Below the pieces are notes generated by a model. The model worked only from the letters and a program-made list of their open reading frames with translations, searched no databases and was not told where the DNA came from. Both the position numbers and the translations under genes were made by a program. This document shows, in pieces, positions 35,247 through 44,535 of a stretch of DNA of 64,000 bases (positions are counted from its first letter, which is position 1; every line of letters starts with the position of its first letter). Origin of the DNA: Salinimicrobium nanhaiense (lineage in GTDB: Bacteria; Bacteroidota; Bacteroidia; Flavobacteriales; Flavobacteriaceae); contig JAAVJQ010000005.1 of assembly GCA_012038135.1 (NCBI GenBank), forward strand, positions 62,001 through 126,000, in the 5' to 3' direction.

Positions 35247-35737
35247 TTGGGGTAGAGCACTGCTTTTTCTGTAGCTACATCAATGTTACCATCGTCGTCT
35301 ATTTCATAGCTAACAAAGAGGTCTCCCCAATAGCTTCCGTCGGTAAAGCTGGCGATCGCCCATTTATGATTGAGAAGTTTGACTTTGTTGATCCTAAAGT
35401 GACCTGCCATTCCTTCGTATGGGATAAGTTCATTGTCGGCATCGGCTGTATTTCGGCTTATGAGCTCCTCCTCTACTTTTGCGATGATCTCTGAAGGTTC
35501 AAATCCGCGGTTTTCCAGGTAGGTTAAAGCTTCTTCATTATTGATCAGGCTGAAGGTATCGTCCCCTAAAGCTTCAGAAGATGAGGGTTCTGAATTTAAC
35601 TTAGCCTCTTCTAATTGGGATTTAAGAAGTTCAATTTCCTGCTCTTTTGAATCCACGATCTTATTTCCGTTCACGTAAAAAAAGATAGCCAGCAAGGCTG
35701 TAAAAACGAACAGGTACATTAAAAAACTTTTCCGCAT
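35243..35737 (-). CDS. Membrane-anchored conserved protein, unknown function
   Basis: A 164-residue protein with an N-terminal signal anchor (MRKSFLMYLFVFTALLAIFFYV), a short coiled coil (KEQEIELLKSQLEEAKL) and a C-terminal domain rich in Gly, Trp and Tyr (NHKWAIASFTDGSYWGDLFVSYEIDDDG). The helix between them contains ALTYLENRGFEPSEIIAKVEEEL. Homologues in flavobacteria are sometimes labelled hydrolase, but I see no catalytic motif. It is the second gene of a pair, starting at the base where the metallo-hydrolase gene ends. Confidence 0.75.
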   Translation of the reverse strand: MRKSFLMYLFVFTALLAIFFYVNGNKIVDSKEQEIELLKSQLEEAKLNSEPSSSEALGDDTFSLINNEEALTYLENRGFEPSEIIAKVEEELISRNTADADNELIPYEGMAGHFRINKVKLLNHKWAIASFTDGSYWGDLFVSYEIDDDGNIDVATEKAVLYPN

Positions 35738-36516
35738 TATATTTCAATTTGTAGGTTATCATAAGCCAGGTAAACATTGGGAGGCAACTGCGCCTGCACT
35801 TCCTCATGGAAGCCCAGCATATGACTTATATGGGTTAAAAATGCCTTTTCGGGATTGATCTTTTTGATAAAATCGAGAGCTTCTTCAAGGTTAAAATGAG
35901 AATGATGAGGCTCTTTACGCAAAGCGTTTACTACCAGCACATCTACTCCCTTAAGTTTTTCTGCTTCCTCCTCTTCAACGATCTTGGCATCGGTGATATA
36001 GGCGAAATCCCTTATCCTGAAGCCAAAAACCTGCACCCTATTATGCATTACTTCAACCGGCAAAATATTTACCCCTTTGACGGTAAAGGCTGTATTGGTG
36101 ATCACATGCTCCTGCACACTGGGAGCACCGGGATATTTGTTTTCTGAATCAAAGATATAGTCAAACCTTTTTTGAAGAGAAGCCATCACCCTTTGATGCG
36201 CATAAACAGGAATATCTCCCTGCTTGAAAAAATAAGGCCTTATGTCATCGAGGCCTACCGTATGGTCACTGTGCTCATGGGTAAAAAGAATAGCATCCAG
36301 CTTTTCTACCTGATTGGCCAGCATTTGCTGCCGAAAATCGGGCCCGCAATCTATCACAATATTAAGGTCGTCCACCTGAACGAGCACCGACACCCTTAGT
36401 CTTTTATCTTTAGGATCTGAACTTCGGCAAACCGGATGGTTACTGCCAATTACTGGGATTCCCTGTGAAGTTCCTGTGCCTAAAAATGTTACTTTCAACG
36501 CTCTTAATTTTACCAC
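35737..36516 (-). CDS. MBL-fold metallo-hydrolase (PhnP-like)
   Basis: Metallo-beta-lactamase fold hydrolase of the PhnP / phosphodiesterase branch. Motifs are GTGTSQGIPVIG, the Cys-containing SNHPVCRSSDPKDKRLR, the metal site FTHEHSDHTVGLDDIRP, a third metal His in VEVMHNRVQVFGF, and the Asp in YITDA. Residues HHSHF and LTHISH complete the site. The 259-residue length is normal. The natural substrate is probably a cyclic or diester phosphate. It is coupled to the following membrane-anchored gene. Confidence 0.92.
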   Translation of the reverse strand: MVKLRALKVTFLGTGTSQGIPVIGSNHPVCRSSDPKDKRLRVSVLVQVDDLNIVIDCGPDFRQQMLANQVEKLDAILFTHEHSDHTVGLDDIRPYFFKQGDIPVYAHQRVMASLQKRFDYIFDSENKYPGAPSVQEHVITNTAFTVKGVNILPVEVMHNRVQVFGFRIRDFAYITDAKIVEEEEAEKLKGVDVLVVNALRKEPHHSHFNLEEALDFIKKINPEKAFLTHISHMLGFHEEVQAQLPPNVYLAYDNLQIEI

Positions 36517-36534
36517 AAAACTAAGTATTATTTT

Positions 36535-36564
36535 TTTGTTTAGCCCTTCATTTTAGTACCTTTG
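36535..36564 (+). promoter_or_regulatory. Promoter of the 36620 gene
   Basis: TTTG at 36535-36538 and TACCTTTG at 36557-36564 are 18 bp apart. The ATG follows about 55 nt downstream of the second box. Confidence 0.55.
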
Positions 36565-36619
36565 ATGTGATTATGAGGGGTTCCGAAACGGGAACTCATT
36601 TTTGACAAAAAAATCAGCT

Positions 36620-38074
36620 ATGCCAATAACTATAATGGGTGACCGGGAGTTTGAAAACGTCCCGTCGATAAAGAGCAAGGCGTTACGTATCAATCTCAAC
36701 GAAAATATTTACGGCACTTTTTCTGAAATAGGTGCGGGACAGGAAACTGTACGTAACTTCTTTAGAGCAGGGGGAGCTTCAGGAACCATAGCTAAGGCCA
36801 TGAGCGCCTATGATAAGGACTTTAGTGATGCTATCTATGGAATTGAAGATGACCGCAGGTATGTCACCGAAGAACGACTTAAAAAGATGCTTACTCATGA
36901 GACTAATCTTATCGAGCAAAGGATCTCCCGTGAAAAACACCCAAATAAACTTTTCTTTACCTACGCAAATACTGTTGCAACCATTGATTTTGCCAAGAAA
37001 TATAAAGGTCATGGTTGGGTAGGAATCAGGTATCAGGTACATCCTCAGGAAGATTATAACGAGATCATCCTGCATGTCCGGTTCCATGAAAACGACGCGA
37101 GATTGCAGCAAAATACTCTCGGAATTCTGGGTGTAAACCTTATTTACGGAGCCTACTACAAATATGACAATCCGAAGAAATTATTAAGGTATCTCTACGA
37201 TCACATCGACAAGGATCAGATCGAGATCGACACCATCAATTTCTCGGGACCACGTTTTGAAAAGGTTGATAATCGATTAATGAGCTTGCAGCTTGTGAAG
37301 AACGGAATGACCGAAGCCGTAATGTTTGCTCCGGATGGTAATAACGTTTTACCTGCCAAGATTCTTTATAAGAAGAATATCCTCGCGCTTAGAGGTAGCT
37401 TTAGGCCTGTGACCAAGGTGAATATGGATATGTATAAGCGCTCCATGGAATTGTTCCTTAAAGAGAACCGTGTTGCTGAAGATAATACCGAAGTGATCTT
37501 TGAGATCACCCTTTCCAACCTTAGAGCCGAAGGGGAAATTGACGAGAGAGATTTTATGGACAGGGCAAAATTGCTTTGTTCCCTAGGTCAAACCGTGATG
37601 ATCTCTAATTTCCAGGAATATTATAAAGTGGTAGAATATTTCTCCCGCTATACCAAGGAAAGAATGGGACTTGCTATGGGTGTAAATAACCTGGTGGATA
37701 TTTTCGATGAAAAATACTACAGGCACCTTAGCGGTGGGATTCTCGAAGCGTTTGGTAAGTTATTCTTTAAAGATCTTAAGGTTTATCTATATCCATTTAA
37801 AGATAAGGAAACCGGAGAGATCACTACCAGTGAAAACCTGAAGGTTCATCCAAGAATGAAAGAGCTGTATAAGTTCTTTAAATACAATGGGAAAGTAGTG
37901 GATATTACAAATTATGATCCGAGTATTCTTGATATATTCTCAAGGGAAGTACTTCAAATGATAGCCGACGGCAAACCGGGTTGGGAAGATATGCTCCCCG
38001 AAAAGACAACGTCTATGATCAAGGAGCACAACCTGTTTAGTCACCAGAAACAAAAAGCAGCTCAAAAGATCTAA
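36620..38074 (+). CDS. Conserved protein of unknown function (485 aa)
   Basis: Soluble protein without a signal peptide. Conserved-looking stretches are RAGGASGTIAKAMSAYDKDFSD, FFTYANTVATIDFAKKYKGHGWVGIRYQ, LGILGVNLIYGAYY and ISNFQEYYKVVEYFSRYTKERMGLAMG. I recall homologues in databases labelled inconsistently (nicotinate-nucleotide adenylyltransferase, TonB-dependent receptor); nothing in the sequence supports either label, since there is no barrel and no HxGH motif. I start at 36620 because the earlier in-frame TTG is unsupported and the promoter-to-ATG distance fits. It is probably monocistronic. Confidence 0.75.
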   Translation: MPITIMGDREFENVPSIKSKALRINLNENIYGTFSEIGAGQETVRNFFRAGGASGTIAKAMSAYDKDFSDAIYGIEDDRRYVTEERLKKMLTHETNLIEQRISREKHPNKLFFTYANTVATIDFAKKYKGHGWVGIRYQVHPQEDYNEIILHVRFHENDARLQQNTLGILGVNLIYGAYYKYDNPKKLLRYLYDHIDKDQIEIDTINFSGPRFEKVDNRLMSLQLVKNGMTEAVMFAPDGNNVLPAKILYKKNILALRGSFRPVTKVNMDMYKRSMELFLKENRVAEDNTEVIFEITLSNLRAEGEIDERDFMDRAKLLCSLGQTVMISNFQEYYKVVEYFSRYTKERMGLAMGVNNLVDIFDEKYYRHLSGGILEAFGKLFFKDLKVYLYPFKDKETGEITTSENLKVHPRMKELYKFFKYNGKVVDITNYDPSILDIFSREVLQMIADGKPGWEDMLPEKTTSMIKEHNLFSHQKQKAAQKI

Positions 38075-38092
38075 TCTTTGAAGCTGTAAAAT

Positions 38093-38156
38093 AAGATCCG
38101 TCTAAGCTGCTATTACCTTAAAATAGGATTCAAAAATGGCATTTTAGACGGATCTT
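38093..38156. repeat. Long-loop inverted repeat, possible bidirectional terminator
   Basis: AAGATCCGTCTAA (38093-38105) and TTAGACGGATCTT (38144-38156) are perfect 13-bp complements with a 38-bp loop. The right arm includes the last codons and stop of the SRPBCC gene. Confidence 0.45.
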
Positions 38157-38620
38157 TCTTTATATTCTCCAAAAAGTTCGACAAGTTTCTTTTTCCGGAA
38201 GTTGAAGATCTCCTCCAGCTTTTTTCTTACTACCGGCCTGTGCACCAATCTTCCTAAGATTCCGAAGGGTAGCTTGTAATCAATAATATCTTCCATCTCC
38301 ACTCCCCCCTCAATTTCCCTGAAAAAATGTTTATGGTGCCATAGCGCATAAGGCCCAAAACGTTGTTCATCCACAAAATAATGAGGCTCCTGCACGTGGG
38401 TGATCTCTGTTACCCATTTGGTCTTAATTCCGGCAACCGGAGTAACGATGTACTGAATGATCTGTCCGGCAAACATGGGGCGATCCCCGCCGGCAGTGAT
38501 GTCAAATCCCATATATGGAGGAGTGATCACTTTAAGGTTTTTAGGATCTGAAAAAAACCTCCAGGCTTCCTCAATGGAAACAGGTAAATTTTGATAGGTA
38601 TGCAGGCTGTAGATTTTCAT
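38144..38620 (-). CDS. SRPBCC-family (START-like) protein
   Basis: A 158-residue cytoplasmic protein with the helix-grip fold of the polyketide cyclase/START superfamily, which binds hydrophobic ligands. Visible are the N-terminal PVSIEEAWRFFSDPKNLKVITPPYMGFDI, the middle GIKTKWVTEITHVQEPHYFVDEQRFGPYALWHHKHFF and the basic C-terminal helix RPVVRKKLEEIFNFRKKKLVELF. Flavobacterial members are common next to carotenoid or DNA-photolyase genes, but not here. The ligand is unknown. Confidence 0.88.
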   Translation of the reverse strand: MKIYSLHTYQNLPVSIEEAWRFFSDPKNLKVITPPYMGFDITAGGDRPMFAGQIIQYIVTPVAGIKTKWVTEITHVQEPHYFVDEQRFGPYALWHHKHFFREIEGGVEMEDIIDYKLPFGILGRLVHRPVVRKKLEEIFNFRKKKLVELFGEYKERSV

Positions 38621-38815
38621 CTGAAATTTTTACAAAACTACCTATTGTTTAGAATTTTCTATGTTCACTTAAACATGTTTCTTTTAAAATTTTTGCTTAC
38701 ACCACCTTATTTATTCTGAAAATTTTCTCAAAACTGGTGTTTTCAATCTTATAATTGAGTTAATCTACAACGAACTCCTGGTTAAATCCTCGAAATTTGA
38801 AAAAAAATTTAGAAG

Positions 38816-39658
38816 ATGAACCGAAATCTAGTTGCTCTAATTCTACTTACTACATTTTCCTTTTCTGCCTACTCCCAAAATTTTTCTACAAGCTCCCGCG
38901 ATCAAAACGAATCCCCTTATGATATCAGCTGGGCTGTTGATGGTCCCTACCTTGGAGTAAGTTTGGGTCTCAATGTTCTTGGATTCACTTTAATACAGGA
39001 TAAAGACCCACTTACCATTGAGGAGATGAACAATCTAGATGAAAATGATGTTCCAAAGATTGACCGGTTTTTAGCAGGTAATTATGATGAAAACGCCGAT
39101 GATTTGAGTTATTATCCTTTTTATGGATCATTTGCTGTACCAATCATTATGTTGTTTACACCAGATATTAGTCCGCACGCAGGTCAAATCTCTTTACTGT
39201 TCGTAGAAAGTATGGCAACCACAGGTGCTTTATATACTTTAAGTGCAGGACTCGTTGAGAGGACCAGGCCTTTGGCATATAATACCAGCCTCCCTGATGA
39301 GCTGCGTACAGAAGCCAGTGCCCAAAGGTCTTTTATTGGCGGGCATACAGCGGCAACTGCTTCGGCGACCTTTTTTGCGGCAAAGATCTATAACGACTTT
39401 TATCCAGATTCCCGTGCCAGGCCTTATGTATGGACCGCTGCTGCGGTGGTTCCGGCATGGGTTGCTTACCTTAGATCCAAATCTGGTAAACATTTTTTAA
39501 CCGATAATATTGCAGGTTACGTAGTTGGTGCCGCAAGTGGAATCCTGATTCCCGAGTTTCATAAGAAAAAAAATGAGAACCTGAGAATGACACCTGCAAT
39601 GGGTGTGGATCTTTCAGGTTACCAATTTCAGGGGATTTCTTTTGGTTACAGCTTTTAG
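38816..39658 (+). CDS. Exported PAP2-family phosphatase
   Basis: PAP2 superfamily phosphatase, distinct from the one at the left end: it has a signal peptide (cleaved near AYSQN) and fewer, shorter membrane segments. Active-site blocks are LVERTRPLAYN, SFIGGHTAATASATFF (Gly-Gly-His in place of the usual Ser-Gly-His) and LRSKSGKHFLTDNIAGY. The C-terminal 40 residues are polar, ending SGYQFQGISFGYSF, compatible with outer-membrane association. It probably acts on periplasmic lipid phosphates. Confidence 0.88.
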   Translation: MNRNLVALILLTTFSFSAYSQNFSTSSRDQNESPYDISWAVDGPYLGVSLGLNVLGFTLIQDKDPLTIEEMNNLDENDVPKIDRFLAGNYDENADDLSYYPFYGSFAVPIIMLFTPDISPHAGQISLLFVESMATTGALYTLSAGLVERTRPLAYNTSLPDELRTEASAQRSFIGGHTAATASATFFAAKIYNDFYPDSRARPYVWTAAAVVPAWVAYLRSKSGKHFLTDNIAGYVVGAASGILIPEFHKKKNENLRMTPAMGVDLSGYQFQGISFGYSF

Positions 39659-39719
39659 CAGGTCAACGGATCATTCTGCTGAAATTTTCTATTTTTAGGC
39701 TTTAATCTAAATCCTGAAA

Positions 39720-41213
39720 ATGAAAAAACTTTCCTGTTTAGCCATTTTACTCGCATTTTTCCATGCTGAAGTAAAGGCCCAAAAAGTAGAAATTCCTGTT
39801 GATACTACAGTGGTTACCAGCCATCGTGTGAATATCAATGGACAAAGAATAGATTATACTGCCACCACCGGAATGCAACCGGTGTGGAATGAGGGAGGCG
39901 AAGCTATAGCCAGCCTTTTTTACACCTATTATAAGAGGAATGGCATTAAAGACGTGAAAAACCGTCCGCTGGTGATCTCCTTCAATGGAGGTCCGGGATC
40001 GGCATCGGTTTGGATGCATATCGCTTACACGGGGCCACGCGTACTTGAGATCGATCCTGAAGGTTTTCCTATTCAGCCTTATGGTACAAAGGAGAATCCG
40101 CATTCTATCCTTGATATTGCCGATATTGTTTATGTGAACCCCGTGAATACCGGATATTCCCGAATCATTGAACCAAAAGGAGATAAAAAAAGAGACCGCG
40201 ACCACTTCTTTGGAGTCAATGCAGATGTGAAATACCTCGCAAAATGGATAAACACTTTCGTCTCCCGTTACAACCGTTGGTTATCTCCTAAATATCTTAT
40301 AGGGGAAAGCTATGGTACCACAAGAGTTTCGGGGCTTGCACTGGAGCTTCAGAATTCACAGTGGATGTATCTGAACGGAGTGATCCTGGTTTCTCCTACA
40401 GACATTGGGATCGACAGGGATGGGCCGGTAGAGATTGCAAACCGTCTCCCATATTTTACTGCAGCCGCATGGTATCACAAGCTTCTTCCGCAGGAACTTC
40501 AGCAGAGAGATCTCGAAGAATTACTTCCCGAGGTGGAGGAATATGCTATAAATGAAGTGCTCCCGGCGCTGGTAAAAGGAGGATTTTTAGAAGCTGAAAA
40601 AAGAAAAGAAGTTGCTTCAAAAATGGCCCGCTATTCCGGAATTTCAGAAGAGGAAATTCTTCAGCATAACCTGGAAGTACCATACAGGTTTTTCTGGAAG
40701 GACCTGCTAAGGGATCAAAAAGGTCTTACCGTAGGCCGGTTAGATTCCCGATATCTTGGGATGGACAGAAAAACAGCCGGAGATTCCCCCGACTATAATT
40801 CTGAATTGACTTCCTGGTTACATTCTTTTACTCCCGCCATAAATCATTACCTTCGTAATGATCTTAACTTTAAGACAGATCTTACCTATTACATGTTTGG
40901 GCCTGTACATCCCTGGGACCGCAGCGGTGATAATACAGGAGAAAATTTAAGACAGGCTATGGCTCAAAATCCTAATCTGGATGTTCTTATCCAAAGCGGA
41001 TATTTTGACGGAGCTACCACTTATTTTGATGCGAAGTATACGATGTGGCAGCTTGATCCAAGCGGTAAAATGCAGGACAGGCTAAATTTCAAAGGCTACC
41101 GCAGCGGGCATATGATGTACCTACGCAATGAAGATCTAAAAAAGGCAAATGATGACCTGAGGGAATTCATTCTTAAGTCTCTGCCTAAAGCAGGAGCACC
41201 TGCGATGTACTAG
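39720..41213 (+). CDS. S10-family serine carboxypeptidase
   Basis: Secreted peptidase of family S10, which releases C-terminal amino acids. The signal peptide ends near EVKAQK. The oxyanion segment is SFNGGPGSASVW, followed by NPVNTGYSRI. The nucleophile Ser lies in GESYGTTR (about residue 198), the Asp region is QSGYFDGATTYFDAKY, and the His is in YRSGHMMYL. At 497 residues it is complete. The family is unusual for bacteria in general but common in Bacteroidota, where it acts in the periplasm on peptides. A terminator follows. Confidence 0.94.
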   Translation: MKKLSCLAILLAFFHAEVKAQKVEIPVDTTVVTSHRVNINGQRIDYTATTGMQPVWNEGGEAIASLFYTYYKRNGIKDVKNRPLVISFNGGPGSASVWMHIAYTGPRVLEIDPEGFPIQPYGTKENPHSILDIADIVYVNPVNTGYSRIIEPKGDKKRDRDHFFGVNADVKYLAKWINTFVSRYNRWLSPKYLIGESYGTTRVSGLALELQNSQWMYLNGVILVSPTDIGIDRDGPVEIANRLPYFTAAAWYHKLLPQELQQRDLEELLPEVEEYAINEVLPALVKGGFLEAEKRKEVASKMARYSGISEEEILQHNLEVPYRFFWKDLLRDQKGLTVGRLDSRYLGMDRKTAGDSPDYNSELTSWLHSFTPAINHYLRNDLNFKTDLTYYMFGPVHPWDRSGDNTGENLRQAMAQNPNLDVLIQSGYFDGATTYFDAKYTMWQLDPSGKMQDRLNFKGYRSGHMMYLRNEDLKKANDDLREFILKSLPKAGAPAMY

Positions 41214-41217
41214 TAAA

Positions 41218-41251
41218 AAGAGTCTAGAAGCTAGAGTATAGAAACTAGACC
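41218..41251 (+). repeat. Short-word repeat (TCTAGAA / CTAGA type)
   Basis: Three CTAGA-containing words follow one another directly after the S10 gene. A similarly built stretch (TCTTG/ATTCTAG words, about 2029-2062) follows the first terminator of the window. Confidence 0.55.
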
Positions 41252-41257
41252 AAAAAG

Positions 41258-41290
41258 AAGGGTTCCAAAAATGCCATTTTTGGAACCCTT
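41258..41290. terminator. Bidirectional intrinsic terminator
   Basis: AAGGGTTCCAAAAA and TTTTTGGAACCCTT form a perfect 14-bp stem around a 5-nt loop, followed by T-rich sequence, between convergent genes. Confidence 0.92.
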
Positions 41291-41307
41291 TGTTTTTTTC
41301 TTTAAAC

Positions 41308-42129
41308 CTATTGTTCTGCTTCTACAGAGATCTTTTCAAGCAGCTCTTCGAGGATAACCTCCACTCCAAAATCATCATTGCTTTTAGTGGTATGTGCTGC
41401 AATTTTCTTCACTTCGGCATGAGCATTTTCAACGGCATATCCTATGGCGGCATGTGAAAAAAGCTCCAGATCGTTGAGATAATCCCCAAATGCCATGGTT
41501 TCTTCCTTTGAAATTCCTAAACTTTTTTGCAGGGCTTCAAGGGCATTACCCTTTTGAGCTTTTTTGTCATTGAAATCGATCCAGATCTCTCCGGAAAGTT
41601 TTACCTGCAGCTCTTCTTTAAAATGTTCTACATGAGGCATGGAATTCTTTTCGGCTCCCTTCAGATCACAGATAGTAACTTTTAGAATCAGGTCGTCCTC
41701 CACCTGAAGCAGATCATCCACTACTTCATATTTCTCATAGTGATTAAGAAAAGGCTCCATAAATTCAGGTGCATTGCTTTCAATGTAGGCCTTCTTTCTT
41801 CCGCAGAGGATCAAATATTTATTATCCAGCTCCCGTACTTCTTCGATGATCCTATGAACTACTTTCAGATCCATAGGCACCAAATGTTTTTCTTCTCCTT
41901 TATACATTACGATCGCACCATTTTCGGCAATATAGATCATATCATCCTTCACCGGTTCCATTCGCTCTCTTAGACTATAGTACTGTCGCCCGCTGGCTAC
42001 TGCGAATTTGATCCCTCTGTTCTGCAACTTCCTGAAAGCTTCAAAAAACCGGGTACTCACCTCATGTTTGCTGTTGAGGAGAGTCCCGTCCATGTCGCTT
42101 ACGATTAATTTAATTCTTGAATAATCCAT
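41308..42129 (-). CDS. HAD-superfamily Cof-type hydrolase
   Basis: Cytoplasmic phosphatase of the Cof/YbjI subgroup of HAD enzymes, with a C2 cap. Motif I is SDMDGTLLNS with the nucleophile Asp, motif II is VASGRQYYS, motif III Lys is in NDKKAQKGNALEAL, and motif IV is AFGDYLNDLELF. The C-terminal EEKI...ILEELLEKI is typical. I choose the start at 42129 (MDYSRIK), which has a purine-rich stretch before it; 42150 is an alternative. Likely substrates are sugar phosphates, FMN or similar. Confidence 0.93.
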   Translation of the reverse strand: MDYSRIKLIVSDMDGTLLNSKHEVSTRFFEAFRKLQNRGIKFAVASGRQYYSLRERMEPVKDDMIYIAENGAIVMYKGEEKHLVPMDLKVVHRIIEEVRELDNKYLILCGRKKAYIESNAPEFMEPFLNHYEKYEVVDDLLQVEDDLILKVTICDLKGAEKNSMPHVEHFKEELQVKLSGEIWIDFNDKKAQKGNALEALQKSLGISKEETMAFGDYLNDLELFSHAAIGYAVENAHAEVKKIAAHTTKSNDDFGVEVILEELLEKISVEAEQ

Positions 42130-42294
42130 ACTTCTTTTTCTGAAGGGCAAATTTAAACAATGAGCAGTCGAAGGCAGTAGTTACTGCGTTAAACTATGGT
42201 AAAATCTGTCCTGATCTTTTCACAAAAGGAAAGATTTTCAGCAGAAACTTTAAAAAACCTTATCTTCATAATTCTGCATATAAATTTTTTAAAG

Positions 42295-43458
42295 ATGAAA
42301 CTAGCTTCGGCAATAATAGAAGAGAATAAAAAGCAGATCATTGAAGACTGGGTAATTAAGGTCAGGAAAGAATTAACCGCTCCAAGTAAAACTGAAGATC
42401 CGGTTTTAAGAGACCATATTCCACTTTTGCTGGACGATATTGTATCAATCATGCAGCGATATGAAAAGTTTGAAATCACTTCAGAAATAACAAATTTTGA
42501 AGGTCTGCTCGACAACAGTATTGGTCATGGCCGCCACCGGTCCTCTTCCTCGGGATATGATATTGAACAAGTGTTGAAGGAATACATCATCCTACACAGG
42601 ATCCTTACCTCCACCCTGCGCGCTCATAGTGCATTTACCACAGAGGTTGCAGATTCATTAAAGTTTACTATAGAAAATTCGATGCTTTATGCTGCGGTCT
42701 CCTTTCAGAAGTCCCTGGTAGAAATAAGGCAGAAGTTGATGGGAGTGCTCGTTCACGATGTTCGCAATCCTATCTCGGCAGCTTATTTAGCGGTGAGCAT
42801 GATCGATCAGGAAGATGAACCCGAAAGATTTGGCAAGTTAAAAATCATGCTAAAGAACAGTATTAAGCGATCTATGGACCTTATAGAAGGATTTTTAGAA
42901 TCCTTTACCGTAGGTGCCGGCGAAGGAATTACTCTACATTTTGAGGAGGGAGACCTATTGGAATTTATTAAATCCATTACTAGTGAAGCATCTGCCATAT
43001 ATTCTAATGAGGTGGTGCTCGATTGTCCCGAAGAACCTATAACAGGTGTTTTTGATGTGGCGATGATAAGACGGGTCCTGGAGAATATTGTGAGTAATGC
43101 AGTGAAATACGGGGATAGAGGTGCTCCTATAACCATTAAGGCTGAAAATAACCCCGAAAATGTGGTAATAAGCATTCATAATGAAGGAAATCCTATTCCT
43201 GAACATAAACAAAAGGAAATTTTCAAATTTCTTAATACCAGCAATGGTACCGGACCCAAAAAACTCAAAAGCTGGGGTATGGGCTTAACTCTTGTAAAAG
43301 CAGTGGCAGAAGCTCATGGAGGTTACCTGATCTTGCAGAGCAATAAAGAAACCGGAACCGTTTTTAAACTTGTCATAGCCAAGTTTGCAAACAAACCGGG
43401 AAAAGTCAAAACTTCAGTGATCTTTGATTATGATAGCACTCACCTGGAATCTTTTTAG
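42295..43458 (+). CDS. Sensor histidine kinase with RsbRD-like N-terminal domain
   Basis: Soluble two-component kinase. The helical N-terminal domain (about 1-145; IIEENKKQIIEDWVIKVRKEL and the GHGRHRSSSSGYDIEQVLKEYIILHRIL region) resembles RsbRD/globin-coupled sensor domains. The phospho-acceptor lies in VLVHDVRNPISAAY (His about 161). ATP-binding boxes are ENIVSNAVKYG, ISIHNEGNPIPEH and WGMGLTLVKAVAEAHGG. The start at 42295 (MKLASAI) avoids a hydrophobic upstream extension that does not fit the family. No response regulator is adjacent. Confidence 0.9.
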   Translation: MKLASAIIEENKKQIIEDWVIKVRKELTAPSKTEDPVLRDHIPLLLDDIVSIMQRYEKFEITSEITNFEGLLDNSIGHGRHRSSSSGYDIEQVLKEYIILHRILTSTLRAHSAFTTEVADSLKFTIENSMLYAAVSFQKSLVEIRQKLMGVLVHDVRNPISAAYLAVSMIDQEDEPERFGKLKIMLKNSIKRSMDLIEGFLESFTVGAGEGITLHFEEGDLLEFIKSITSEASAIYSNEVVLDCPEEPITGVFDVAMIRRVLENIVSNAVKYGDRGAPITIKAENNPENVVISIHNEGNPIPEHKQKEIFKFLNTSNGTGPKKLKSWGMGLTLVKAVAEAHGGYLILQSNKETGTVFKLVIAKFANKPGKVKTSVIFDYDSTHLESF

Positions 43459-43485
43459 CATTTATTTGATCTTAAGAATAGCAGA

Positions 43486-43860
43486 ATGAAATGGTGTTTT
43501 TGTTTAATCAGCTGTTTATTTTTTATTTCGGCTTTTAGTCAAAGCACCTATACATCATCCTACACGCAAACCTGGCCAACGATATTTAATACCCATGTTG
43601 AAGAGGTAAAAAGGAGCATCTCCTTTGAAGAAAACGCCATAATTCTCGCTACCGAAACGAAATCGGGAAAAGAAATGGAGACTTTTTTGATCCGGAATAT
43701 TGAGCAGAATGATGAAATCACTGAGTACTCTTGCCTCACCAGAGACAATTATAGAATCACTATCCTAAAGCCTCTGCGGAACCTGATGTTTATCGACATC
43801 TATCGTCCTTCGGCTAAAAGCGGGGAAGAAATACAATTAAGGCTGCACCTGGATTTATAG
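43486..43860 (+). CDS. Exported hypothetical protein
   Basis: A 124-residue protein with a clear signal peptide (MKWCFCLISCLFFISAFSQS). The mature part is a mixed alpha/beta sequence with no recognised motif (VEEVKRSISFEENAIILATETKSGKEM, TILKPLRNLMFIDIYRPS). It lies 27 bp after the kinase gene and may be cotranscribed with it. Confidence 0.6.
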   Translation: MKWCFCLISCLFFISAFSQSTYTSSYTQTWPTIFNTHVEEVKRSISFEENAIILATETKSGKEMETFLIRNIEQNDEITEYSCLTRDNYRITILKPLRNLMFIDIYRPSAKSGEEIQLRLHLDL

Positions 43861-43882
43861 AAGACCTCTATTTTCGAAGTCC

Positions 43883-44344
43883 TTAAAATACAGGCTCTCC
43901 TGAAGCCACTATGGTTGCCACCCATATAAAAACACAAGAAAAGAATATTCCTATAGTATTGGCAGTGAAAGCATGTCTCTTAGGGATCCTGAAAAGGTAA
44001 GCCGCAATTGTGCCGGCATAAACTCCGGTGCCGGGAATGGGAATCATAACAAAAAGGATGAGTCCCCAAAATCCGTATTTCATTACTCCTTTTCCTGCTC
44101 CTTTTTTCGCCCTTTTTGCCACTTTAATGGCATTGGACTTATAAAACCGCCACTTCAAAAAATGTTTATTGATGAAGTGCAGAAAAAAATACATCACAGG
44201 AAAGACCAGAACATTGGCTATAAAGCAAAAGATGAAAGCAACAATGGGATTAACCCCATTCAGTATAGCATAAGGGATTCCCACCTTTGCTTCTCCAAAG
44301 GGGGAAATACTCCATAACATCGCCTGAATAATTTCTGCCAGCAT
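43883..44344 (-). CDS. Small multidrug export-like (COG2426) membrane protein
   Basis: Inner-membrane protein of the so-called small multi-drug export family, about 153 residues with four hydrophobic segments. Family features are SPFGEAKVGIPYAILNGVNP near the N-terminus and LILFVMIPIPGTGVYAGTIAAYLF in the middle; a basic loop (KSNAIKVAKRAKKGAGKG) separates them. The family's transport role is not well established. Start at 44344 preferred; 44365 is possible. Confidence 0.82.
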   Translation of the reverse strand: MLAEIIQAMLWSISPFGEAKVGIPYAILNGVNPIVAFIFCFIANVLVFPVMYFFLHFINKHFLKWRFYKSNAIKVAKRAKKGAGKGVMKYGFWGLILFVMIPIPGTGVYAGTIAAYLFRIPKRHAFTANTIGIFFSCVFIWVATIVASGEPVF

Positions 44345-44535
44345 ACCCGTTCTTAAAGGGCGCAAAAATATTTAAAAGCCAACAGATAAAAACAGGAAAT
44401 GATCTATTTTTTAAAAAATATAATTTGGAATGTTATCTAAGGTAAAAGATCAAAAGGCTACTGAGTTTGATCTAAGCCGTAACAATTTAAGCCATGCTTC
44501 GTCTAATGTTTTAAACAAGACATTTTTCCTGTATT

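Noticed and set aside
36620..38074. TonB-dependent receptor or nucleotidyltransferase annotation
   Set aside because: No signal peptide, plug, barrel strands or HxGH motif; these labels appear to be annotation errors carried over in databases.
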